From Flavobacterium psychrophilum (GTDB lineage: Bacteria; Bacteroidota; Bacteroidia; Flavobacteriales; Flavobacteriaceae): a DNA stretch of 64,000 bases. The notes below the pieces were generated by a model that saw only the letters and a program-made list of their open reading frames with translations, was not told the origin of the DNA and did not search any database. Below, in pieces: positions 9,324 to 17,240 of the stretch. Each line of letters starts with the position of its first letter. Position 1 is the stretch's first letter. The stretch covers positions 92,104 to 156,103 of the forward strand of contig CAMAWT010000004.1 of NCBI GenBank assembly GCA_945862065.1, written 5' to 3'. The translations under genes were made by a program, and so were the position numbers.

Positions 9324-12320
9324 TTAATCTAGAATGGCATTTTGAATTATTTTTTGAATATCTTCTCTAATGTTTTCTTTGGATAATTTATTGGTTGCAT
9401 TGGAATTTGGAAACGTTCGGTTGGAAAGGAAAATATACACAATTTCGGTTACTGGATCTGCCCAAACTATGGTTCCTGTAAAGCCCGTATGACCAAAACT
9501 TGCTTTTGAAACGCAACCACAAGTGGGTCCTTCTTTGCCCAATTGCGGCTTGTCAAATCCGAGTCCGCGACGGTTGCCTGTTTCACAAAAATGACACCTA
9601 TTGAAGGTATCAAAAGTAGTATTGGTTATGTATTGAATGCCACCGTAATTTCCTTTTTGAAGAAACATTTGCATTATTTTTGCCATGTCCATTGCATTAG
9701 AAAAAATGCCTGCATGGCCAGCAATTCCACCTTCCATAGCCGCTGCCATGTCATGAACATATCCTTGCAAAAGGGTGTATCTAAAATAATCGTCGATTTC
9801 TGTTGGAACTATTCGTTCGCAATCAAATTTATACAAAGGATTGAAGGCTGTATTGTTCATGCCTAATGAGATATAAAAATTATTTTGAGACAATTCAGCA
9901 ATAGATTTACCCGTTGATTTTTCAATAAATTCCTTTAAGATGAAAAAAGTAAGATCGCTGTATTTATATTCTTTTTTTTCTAATAATTTACTGTCAATAA
10001 TTTTATTCATGATGCTGTCATGATACTGATTTTGAATGTATAAGTTTTCTGAAACTTGTCTAGAAAATGGTTCAGAAAATGTTTGACGATAGTATTTATT
10101 TGATGGATGTTTAATACTGTCTAAAGTTTCTTTATAAAAAGGAATCCATGCTTGTAATTGCGCATTGTGAGATAACAATTCTTTGATTGTTATGTCTTTT
10201 TTATTTGAATTGTTGAAATTTGGTAGTAAATCACCCAACTTAGAATCGACTGAAAACTTTTTATTATCAAATAATTGCATTGCATTTGGTAAGGTTGAAA
10301 CAATTTTAGTAACCGATGCTACGTCGTATAAATTTGAATTATTAATTTTATCAATGTTATCATATGTTTTATATCCAAAAGATTTTTGATAAATGACTTT
10401 ACCACGTCTAGCCACCAAAATTTGCAAACCTGGAGTCATTTTTTGAGTGATTGCTTTGTCGGCAATTTTGTCAATTTGAGATAAGATTTCGTTACTCATA
10501 CCGACGTTTTCAGGTGCTGTGAAACCAAGTCGGTTTAGTTTTTCAAATTCAATTCCGTGATTCACTGGAAAATCAGAATTGATAGAAACAGGCAATTTTC
10601 CTTGCGATTCTATAGCACCAAAAAGTAATTGAGCTGAAACTTCTTGCGCAATATCTGCATTTTGGTATGACATAACCACCGCTTCTATATCGGTAAAATT
10701 TGAGATGGCTGAAAGTGAATATGGTTTTGTAAAAGCATCTAAAATCACAGTGTTATTTTTTGCAATTTCTTGTAGCCAAACCAATTCATTTTCAGAAAAA
10801 TCGTGTTTTTTCCAAGCTTTATCTGATTTATGAAATCCAACAATAACGGTATTGAACGGCTTTAATTGAGAATTGAGAGAATCTATATTGTTTGATTGTA
10901 TTTCGGTGATTTCGGTATATTTTTTTAGCGTATTTACAAAAGTTGAATTAACATCATCGCCCAATTTAACATAAGCAATTTTTTGATTCAAGTTTTTGAT
11001 TGGCAAAATATTATCCTTGTTTTTAACAACCGTGATAGCGTTTTCATATAATTGATATTGAAGAGCATCTTTTGAAGTGGTTATTAATTCTTTGTTTAAA
11101 TTTTCTAGTTCAATGGGTTTGAAATTATTCAAACCTGATCTGAATTTATATTTTAGAATTTTTTTAACAGAACGTTCAAGTCGGTCGTTTGTAATTCTAT
11201 TTTCATTAAATGCATTCGTGATTTTTTGAATTGCCAATGGAACATTTTCTGGAAAAAGTAAAATATCATTTCCCGCTAAAAAGGTTTCTAGATCCAAATC
11301 GCCTGGTGCGAGGTATTTACTGGCTGCTTTCATGTTGAGAGCATCGGTGAAAATTAGTCCGTCAAACCCCAATTCCTCTTGAAGAATTTTAGTTACCACA
11401 TTGTATGATGCCGTTGTTGGAATATTTTTTTTTGGTTCTAAACTCGGGATATTTAAATGACCAACCATTATAGAAACCAAACCTTCGTCAAACATCCGTT
11501 TGTAAGGATAAAGTTCTGTCTTTTCGATTCTAGATTTAGAAAAATTGACTAATGGAAGCGCGTAATGCGAATCGGTGGAAGTGTCGCCATGACCTGGGAA
11601 ATGTTTTCCTGTAGAAAAAATTCCTTTAGATTGCACTCCGTCCATCAAAGCGATGGCATGTTCGGCTACGTTCACTTTGTCCTCTCCAAACGAACGATTG
11701 CCAATAATTGGATTTTTGGGATTTGTATTTATATCAATTACGGGTGCAAAATTAAATTGAATGCCTAAACGCTTCGATTCAACTGCCATATTCTCCCCTA
11801 CTTTTTTGATTAAATTTAAATCTCGAACCGCACCAAGTGTCATGTTCCACGGATATCGGTAAGTAGAATCCAAACGCATACTAAGCCCCCATTCTGCATC
11901 AATACCAATAAATAAAGGAACTTTTGATTTTGCTTGGTATCTGTTTGTAAGTTTTGCTTGTCTATTAGGGCCACCTTGAAAGAAAATTAAACCTCCAATT
12001 TTACTTTCTTGAATCAGTTTTTCAACATCTAAACAATGCGCTTCGTCTTTATTTGAATAGGCAGCCACCATAAATAATTGACCTACTTTTTCTTCAAAAG
12101 TCAATTGATTGTAAACACTATCGACCCATTTTTTTTCTGCAGAAGTTTCAGGAAAATAATTCTTACGTTCCGATTTTGGTTGTTGAATATAAACATCCTC
12201 TGGTAGTGAAAAGGCACTATCAGTAGGTTTTCCAATTTCTATTGAGACATTTTTTTTTACCGCACAATTTGTAATCAATGCAACAAAAATAAATAGTAAA
12301 AAATATTTTATTTTAATCAT
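9324..12320 (-). CDS. Glycoside hydrolase family 3 / serine beta-lactamase-like fusion lipoprotein
   Basis: A 998-residue two-enzyme fusion with a lipoprotein signal (Cys 19). Residues ~60-400 are a GH3 N-acetylglucosaminidase domain: NagZ-type catalytic loop KHFPGHGDTSTDSH (239-252) and nucleophile Asp in FTDALNM (D326). Residues ~420-590 resemble the GH3 C-terminal alpha/beta domain. From ~605 to the end is a class C beta-lactamase/DD-peptidase fold with SVTK (nucleophile S669), Tyr in KYSD (787-789) and a third-motif HTG (944-946). It is likely a periplasmic or surface-anchored peptidoglycan-recycling enzyme removing GlcNAc and cleaving peptide or ester bonds. All catalytic residues look intact. 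It is last in a minus-strand run beginning at the amidase gene. Confidence 0.9.
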   Translation of the reverse strand: MIKIKYFLLFIFVALITNCAVKKNVSIEIGKPTDSAFSLPEDVYIQQPKSERKNYFPETSAEKKWVDSVYNQLTFEEKVGQLFMVAAYSNKDEAHCLDVEKLIQESKIGGLIFFQGGPNRQAKLTNRYQAKSKVPLFIGIDAEWGLSMRLDSTYRYPWNMTLGAVRDLNLIKKVGENMAVESKRLGIQFNFAPVIDINTNPKNPIIGNRSFGEDKVNVAEHAIALMDGVQSKGIFSTGKHFPGHGDTSTDSHYALPLVNFSKSRIEKTELYPYKRMFDEGLVSIMVGHLNIPSLEPKKNIPTTASYNVVTKILQEELGFDGLIFTDALNMKAASKYLAPGDLDLETFLAGNDILLFPENVPLAIQKITNAFNENRITNDRLERSVKKILKYKFRSGLNNFKPIELENLNKELITTSKDALQYQLYENAITVVKNKDNILPIKNLNQKIAYVKLGDDVNSTFVNTLKKYTEITEIQSNNIDSLNSQLKPFNTVIVGFHKSDKAWKKHDFSENELVWLQEIAKNNTVILDAFTKPYSLSAISNFTDIEAVVMSYQNADIAQEVSAQLLFGAIESQGKLPVSINSDFPVNHGIEFEKLNRLGFTAPENVGMSNEILSQIDKIADKAITQKMTPGLQILVARRGKVIYQKSFGYKTYDNIDKINNSNLYDVASVTKIVSTLPNAMQLFDNKKFSVDSKLGDLLPNFNNSNKKDITIKELLSHNAQLQAWIPFYKETLDSIKHPSNKYYRQTFSEPFSRQVSENLYIQNQYHDSIMNKIIDSKLLEKKEYKYSDLTFFILKEFIEKSTGKSIAELSQNNFYISLGMNNTAFNPLYKFDCERIVPTEIDDYFRYTLLQGYVHDMAAAMEGGIAGHAGIFSNAMDMAKIMQMFLQKGNYGGIQYITNTTFDTFNRCHFCETGNRRGLGFDKPQLGKEGPTCGCVSKASFGHTGFTGTIVWADPVTEIVYIFLSNRTFPNSNATNKLSKENIREDIQKIIQNAILD

Positions 12321-12332
12321 GTATTTAAACTG

Positions 12333-12815
12333 TTAAAAAAATCGGCTGTGCCAACTTTCAGATGCTGGAATTTCCCAACTTTCATTAAATTCTTCAATTG
12401 AATTAACCAAATTATTAAAAACGATGGTATTCTCTGAAACCGATTTTTCTTTAGCCAATTTTTTGAAATCAAGTAGTGTTTTGTATGTAATAAATTCACC
12501 TTGTTTGAAAGCAACATTCATTTTATCTAATAAATCGACGCTGTATTTTTCTTCTAAATGTTGAATAAAAACTACCGATTTATCGATGGAACATCCCGTG
12601 GCTTGTTGTATTTCTTGATCTACTGCAATAATAATAAATCGATTGTATTTGATGCAATAAGAAGATTGTAATGAAGTTCCATGCGAAGACCATTCATTTA
12701 AAAAAGAAGTTAAATCTACTTCAATTTCCTGCAATTCATCATCAGAGAATTTTCTGCTCGATTGATATATCCAGATTTTTGATTCTAAAGGCAAGCTTTC
12801 AAAGGGAACAAACAT
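12333..12815 (-). CDS. Conserved Bacteroidota protein of unknown function
   Basis: A 160-residue soluble protein, opening MFVPFESLPLESKIWIYQSS, with a conserved acidic and aromatic centre (SYCIKYNRFIIIAVDQEIQQATGCSID) and ending in an unusual SESWHSRFF. As I recall, homologues in flavobacterial genomes are sometimes labelled 'ABC transporter ATPase', but no Walker A, Walker B or LSGGQ motif is present, so that label is not supported. It lies 12 bases upstream of the GH3 fusion and 37 bases after the Fe-S protein gene, suggesting one transcript. Function unknown. Confidence 0.8.
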   Translation of the reverse strand: MFVPFESLPLESKIWIYQSSRKFSDDELQEIEVDLTSFLNEWSSHGTSLQSSYCIKYNRFIIIAVDQEIQQATGCSIDKSVVFIQHLEEKYSVDLLDKMNVAFKQGEFITYKTLLDFKKLAKEKSVSENTIVFNNLVNSIEEFNESWEIPASESWHSRFF

Positions 12816-12852
12816 ATTTTTTTATTTAGACAGAATGGTATTTCTATTTTTA

Positions 12853-13644
12853 TTATAAATCCTGGGCATTAGCAATTAATTCTGCAATATCAAGCACAAC
12901 AACGTCTTGCTCTTTTTCTTTGTTTTTTATACCATCGGTTAACATGGTGTTGCAAAATGGGCAACCGGCGGCTATTATTTCTGAAGCGGTTTCAAGGGCA
13001 TCTTCGGTTCTTTCAATATTAATTTCTTTATTTCCTTTTTCAGCATCTTTAAACATTTGTGCTCCACCAGCACCACAGCACAATCCGTTTGCTTTTGAAC
13101 GTTTCATTTCTACCAGTTCAGCATCCAATTTTTGAATTAATTCTCTTGGCGCTTCATATACATTATTTGCTCTTCCTAAATAGCAAGGGTCGTGAAATGT
13201 AATTTTTTTACCTTTAAATTTTCCACCTTCAATGGTCAATCGTCCGTCATCTAATAAAGATTTTAAAAACTCAGTATGATGAATCACTTCATAATTTCCT
13301 CCAAGTTCTGGATATTCATTTTTCAATGTATTAAAGCAATGCGGACACGCAGTCACTATTTTTTTTGCTTCATAGGCATTTAACACATCAATATTCATCA
13401 TGGCTTGCATCTGAAATAAAAACTCGTTACCAGCACGTTTTGCTGGATCTCCCGTGCAACTTTCTTCGGTTCCAAGAACTGCAAATTCAATTTTTGCTCT
13501 ATTCAAAATTTTCACAAAAGCTTTGGTGATTTTTTTTGCTCTATCATCAAAACTTCCTGAACATCCAACCCAAAATAAAATTTCTGGTTGTTTGCCTTGA
13601 GCTAGCATTTCTGCCATTGTTGGTACTATTAAACTTTCTGACAT
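12853..13644 (-). CDS. CCG-domain Fe-S protein (heterodisulfide-reductase/LutA-like subunit)
   Basis: A 263-residue soluble protein with two cysteine-rich (CCG) domains. The first has GCSGSFDDRAKK and CPHCFNTLKNEYP; the second has the CCGAGGAQMF signature and CPFCNTML. In heterodisulfide reductase HdrB/HdrD and in LutA/GlpC these domains bind a noncubane Fe-S centre and handle thiol or quinone-linked redox chemistry. It lies 38 bases after the membrane Fe-S protein gene and almost certainly forms a complex with it. The electron donor and acceptor are unknown. Confidence 0.88.
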   Translation of the reverse strand: MSESLIVPTMAEMLAQGKQPEILFWVGCSGSFDDRAKKITKAFVKILNRAKIEFAVLGTEESCTGDPAKRAGNEFLFQMQAMMNIDVLNAYEAKKIVTACPHCFNTLKNEYPELGGNYEVIHHTEFLKSLLDDGRLTIEGGKFKGKKITFHDPCYLGRANNVYEAPRELIQKLDAELVEMKRSKANGLCCGAGGAQMFKDAEKGNKEINIERTEDALETASEIIAAGCPFCNTMLTDGIKNKEKEQDVVVLDIAELIANAQDL

Positions 13645-13682
13645 ACGGTTTTTTTATTTGATTTGTGAGATGAGTTTATCAT

Positions 13683-15005
13683 TTATTCGTTTTTCCAATT
13701 TAATCGATCCATTTGATTATATTGCCATGGAGCGCCATTATTTTCAATATTGGTCATCATACTATTTAATGACATAGGTGCAGCACTTTGTTCCATTACC
13801 AAATATCTTCGCATATCAACAATAATTGATAAAGGACTTATGTTTACTGGACATTCTTCCACGCACGCATTACAAGATGTACACGCCCAAAGCTCTTCTG
13901 TAGAGATATAATCGTTTAATAGTGATATATTATCTGGAATAAAAACACCTTTGTTCATATTCATATTTTTACCAACCTGCTCCAATCGATCACGCGTATC
14001 CATCATTATTTTACGAGGAGATAATTTTTTCCCTGTTTGATTTGCAGGACAAACAGAAGTACAACGACCACATTCTGTACATGTATAAGCATTTAAAAGC
14101 TGAACCCAATTTAAATCCAAAACATCACTCGCACCAAATTTACTTGGCACATCAGTTGTTTCAACTGGTGATGCATAAGGGTCGGCATTTGGATCCATCA
14201 TCAATTTAACTTCATTGGTAACACTTTCCAGGTTATCAAGTTTACCTTTTTGATTTAAATCAGCAAAATAGGTATTCGGGAAGGCTAATAGAATATGTAA
14301 GTGTTTGGAATAATATAAATAATTTAGAAAAACCAAAATACCTGCAATGTGCAACCACCAAAATGTACGTTCTAACATTACAACCAAACTTTCTGAAAGT
14401 CCGTTAAAAATTGGTGCGATATGTTGACTAATTGGAAACGAACCTGCCTCAGTATAATGACTTACCCCTGCTTTTTGTAACCAAAGATCGGAAGCATTCA
14501 TTAATAAAAATAATGACATCAAAACCAATTCGAAGTATATAATGTAATTAGCATCCTTTTTAGGCTTTCCATTTAAATCTGAACTTGTAAACCTATTCAG
14601 TTTGATGATATTTCGTCGTAACCAAAATATAATCACGGCTACCACAACTAATACAGCCAAAATTTCAAAAGAACCAATTAGAAAATCATAAAGACCTCCT
14701 AAAAATGATAGAACCCTGTGAGTACCAAACAATCCGTCAATAATAATTTCAATGACTTCTATATTAATAATGACAAAACTAATATAAACAATGACATGCA
14801 AAATTCCTGAAACAGGTCTTTTTACCATTTTCGATTGACCTAAAGCAATCATCATCATGTTTTTCCATCTCAAGGATGGATTGTCTTTTCTATCAACGTC
14901 TTTACCTGATTTTATATTTCTAATTATTTTTTTGATATTAGAAACAAAATAACCAATTCCGATAGTTAATAAAATAGCAAAGAAAATATTGTCAACATAT
15001 TTCAT
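13683..15005 (-). CDS. Membrane 4Fe-4S dicluster protein (HdrE/HdrC-like)
   Basis: A 440-residue protein. The first ~260 residues hold about five membrane helices, with a possible NarI/HdrE-like b-type cytochrome arrangement. The C-terminal third carries two clusters: CTECGRCTSVCP (from residue ~309) and CTSCNACVEECP (from ~375), both classical 4Fe-4S ferredoxin motifs. With the CCG protein encoded next it forms a membrane-bound redox module, probably passing electrons between quinone and a soluble partner. Pairs like this are widespread in Bacteroidota, but their substrate is undetermined. It follows the MCE gene with a 9-base gap. Confidence 0.88.
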   Translation of the reverse strand: MKYVDNIFFAILLTIGIGYFVSNIKKIIRNIKSGKDVDRKDNPSLRWKNMMMIALGQSKMVKRPVSGILHVIVYISFVIINIEVIEIIIDGLFGTHRVLSFLGGLYDFLIGSFEILAVLVVVAVIIFWLRRNIIKLNRFTSSDLNGKPKKDANYIIYFELVLMSLFLLMNASDLWLQKAGVSHYTEAGSFPISQHIAPIFNGLSESLVVMLERTFWWLHIAGILVFLNYLYYSKHLHILLAFPNTYFADLNQKGKLDNLESVTNEVKLMMDPNADPYASPVETTDVPSKFGASDVLDLNWVQLLNAYTCTECGRCTSVCPANQTGKKLSPRKIMMDTRDRLEQVGKNMNMNKGVFIPDNISLLNDYISTEELWACTSCNACVEECPVNISPLSIIVDMRRYLVMEQSAAPMSLNSMMTNIENNGAPWQYNQMDRLNWKNE

Positions 15006-15014
15006 AGTAATGAT

Positions 15015-15968
15015 TTATTTGATGGTATCTGTTGGTTTTGGTGCTGCATAAGGTTTGTTCTTTTTGCCAAATAATGATACGTTTACATACCTAGTTGGAT
15101 ATAATCTTACGTCTTGCAACAATAATTCTAGTTCTTTTGATGTTTTAGAAAAATTAGTATAGAGTGCATCATCTTTCAATAATTTCCCCATGCTTCCTTT
15201 ACCTTCGTTTAAATTTTTCATCAAAAAATTTACATTTGATAAAGTAGTTTCAAGTGTTTTAATGGTTTTATTAATTTCTGTTTTAGATAAGGAATCTGAA
15301 ATTTTCGCAAAGTTTTTGGAAGCAATATCTACGTTAGACAAAGTACTGTTCAATTTTGATTTATTTTCAGATATCATCGAATTTACTTCTGTTGAGGCAA
15401 GTTTGAACTGCACCAACGTTTCATTCAAATTATCTAATCCACTTTGAATATTATTTTTGGTTTCTGCATTCAATAGTTGATTTACATTTTGCAACATCAA
15501 ATTGGCATTGTCCATCAATTTTTCGACCTTAATTTTTATTGGATCTAATTGACCCAAAACTCCATCTATTACACCTAATTTACTTGCCGAAACTAAATAG
15601 TCACCAGATTCAATTGATTTGGTTGAACTTTTGTTGATAATTATTGCAATTTGTTTACCGCCAATAGGGCTTGGTGCATAGACTTGGGCAACACTTTTTT
15701 CAGTTATTTTAAAATCGCTATTGATTTGTAATTCTACAAGTAATTTTCCGGATTCTAACAAATCAATTGATTTAACTTTCCCTATGGTTAATCCGTTTAA
15801 AGATACTGGAGAGGACGGTAGCAAACCTTCTACATTATCATATTCTACAAAAACTTTTTTGTAATTACTTAGCAAATCGCTTCCCTTTAAAAAACTATAA
15901 CCCCAAATAAATAAAAGTATGGAAGATATAGCTAATATGGCTGTTTTAATTTCTTTAGTTAATTTCAA
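15015..15968 (-). CDS. MlaD/MCE-domain lipid-transport protein
   Basis: A 317-residue protein with one N-terminal membrane helix (TAILAISSILLFIWGYSFLKG) and an MCE domain at ~35-115 (VFVEYDNVEGLLPSSPVSLN, then GKVKSIDLL and the APSPIGGKQIAI block). The rest is a long amphipathic coiled coil. MCE proteins form hexameric rings that carry phospholipids across the periplasm with an ABC transporter (MlaE/MlaF), neither of which is in this window. The gene sits 6 bases after the amidase gene, as part of an envelope operon. Confidence 0.9.
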   Translation of the reverse strand: MKLTKEIKTAILAISSILLFIWGYSFLKGSDLLSNYKKVFVEYDNVEGLLPSSPVSLNGLTIGKVKSIDLLESGKLLVELQINSDFKITEKSVAQVYAPSPIGGKQIAIIINKSSTKSIESGDYLVSASKLGVIDGVLGQLDPIKIKVEKLMDNANLMLQNVNQLLNAETKNNIQSGLDNLNETLVQFKLASTEVNSMISENKSKLNSTLSNVDIASKNFAKISDSLSKTEINKTIKTLETTLSNVNFLMKNLNEGKGSMGKLLKDDALYTNFSKTSKELELLLQDVRLYPTRYVNVSLFGKKNKPYAAPKPTDTIK

Positions 15969-15974
15969 AATGAT

Positions 15975-17153
15975 TTAATTTAATTTTTTTAATGCTTCTT
16001 TGATACTGATGCTTGTTCCGTTATAGAATGCTATTATGTATGCAGATGAATAGCCTTTTGACTTTGCAACTGCTAATAGTTTTTTGGCTTCATCATAATT
16101 GGATGTTGAACCGTAAGTATATTTGTACAATTTATTTTCAAAAGTACTCGAAATATTTTTAAGTCCTTTAAAATTGGAAGGACTTAATTCAATATTTTTG
16201 GAACTAGCAGAAAGTTGAATTTTAAAAATTATAACCGATTCTCCTTCATTTCCTTTTAAAATTATTTTTGGATTGTTTTGTTTAATCGTATCTACTTTTT
16301 TTGGTGTTTCGACTGTTTTTGTATTTTGAGTATTTGATTTAACATAAGGTCTTTCAATAAAATCATCGTTAGTTCCTCCATCAAAGTTTTCTTTCTTATA
16401 ACTAATAACAGCGTCGGCAATTGCTTTTGCAACCTCGTTTTGTCCTTCTTCAGAGTCTAAATATTTTCCTTCCTCAGGATTTGAAATAAAACCAGTTTCA
16501 ATCAAAACACGCGGCATATATGCTTTATGCAAAACCATGTAAGGTGCTTGTTTTACTCCTCCACCTCTACTTTTTCTACCATTATCATTAACAAAATGGT
16601 CTTGAATTTTACCCGCAAGCATGATACTATTCTCTATAAATTCCTCTTGCATCAACGTCATTCCAAGCATCGACTCTGGTTTTTTTGGATCAAAACCTTC
16701 ATATTTTTGCTTATAATCTTTCTCCATCGTAATTACCTGATTTTCTCTTTTGGCAGCTTCAAGGTTCGATGCATTTTTATTCATACCCATTACGTAGGTT
16801 TCAGATCCACTTGCAGCTGAGTTAACATTTGCATTACAATGTATCGAAACAAAAATATTAGAATCGGCACGATTTGCTATGTTTGCACGTTCTATCAATC
16901 CGATAAAAACATCTGTTTTACGAGTATAAATGACTTCTATTCCTGGATAATCTTCTAAAATTTTTCCAACTTTTAATACAATGGCTAAATTTATTTTTTT
17001 TTCAATATGTGGATAATATACCGCTCCAAAATCTTGATCGCCATGACCAGCATCTAAAGTAACTTTAAATGGTTTTGTTTGTGAATAAGAAACTGTAATT
17101 TGAAACGCAAATAGGGTCGTAATTACTAGAAATAGGTTTTTGAATGCAATCAT
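15975..17153 (-). CDS. N-acetylmuramoyl-L-alanine amidase (Amidase_3) with C-terminal SPOR-like domain
   Basis: A 392-residue periplasmic enzyme with a signal peptide that cuts stem peptides from peptidoglycan during division and turnover. The zinc site is visible: LDAGHGDQDFGA (His), SIHCNANVNSAASGSETYVM (second His) and the catalytic Glu in VLIETGFISNPEEG. Residues ~300-392 resemble a SPOR septal-binding repeat pair (IFKIQLSASSK to YIIAFYNGTSISIKEAL). First gene of the minus-strand envelope run, divergent from lptD. Confidence 0.9.
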   Translation of the reverse strand: MIAFKNLFLVITTLFAFQITVSYSQTKPFKVTLDAGHGDQDFGAVYYPHIEKKINLAIVLKVGKILEDYPGIEVIYTRKTDVFIGLIERANIANRADSNIFVSIHCNANVNSAASGSETYVMGMNKNASNLEAAKRENQVITMEKDYKQKYEGFDPKKPESMLGMTLMQEEFIENSIMLAGKIQDHFVNDNGRKSRGGGVKQAPYMVLHKAYMPRVLIETGFISNPEEGKYLDSEEGQNEVAKAIADAVISYKKENFDGGTNDDFIERPYVKSNTQNTKTVETPKKVDTIKQNNPKIILKGNEGESVIIFKIQLSASSKNIELSPSNFKGLKNISSTFENKLYKYTYGSTSNYDEAKKLLAVAKSKGYSSAYIIAFYNGTSISIKEALKKLN

Positions 17154-17211
17154 AATTAATAAAAAAGTTAATTTTAATTAAAACTCCAATGTTATACATT
17201 TATTATTTACC

Positions 17212-17219
17212 TATTTTTG
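17212..17219 (+). promoter_or_regulatory. Possible -7 box of lptD
   Basis: TATTTTTG, 21 bases before the TTG start of lptD, in the 87-base gap shared with the divergent amidase gene. Confidence 0.45.
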
Positions 17220-17240
17220 GCAAAAATTAATATGTGAATT

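Noticed and set aside
12333..12815. ABC transporter ATPase
   Set aside because: No Walker A, Walker B or signature motif; this label, which I recall from database entries, is unsupported.
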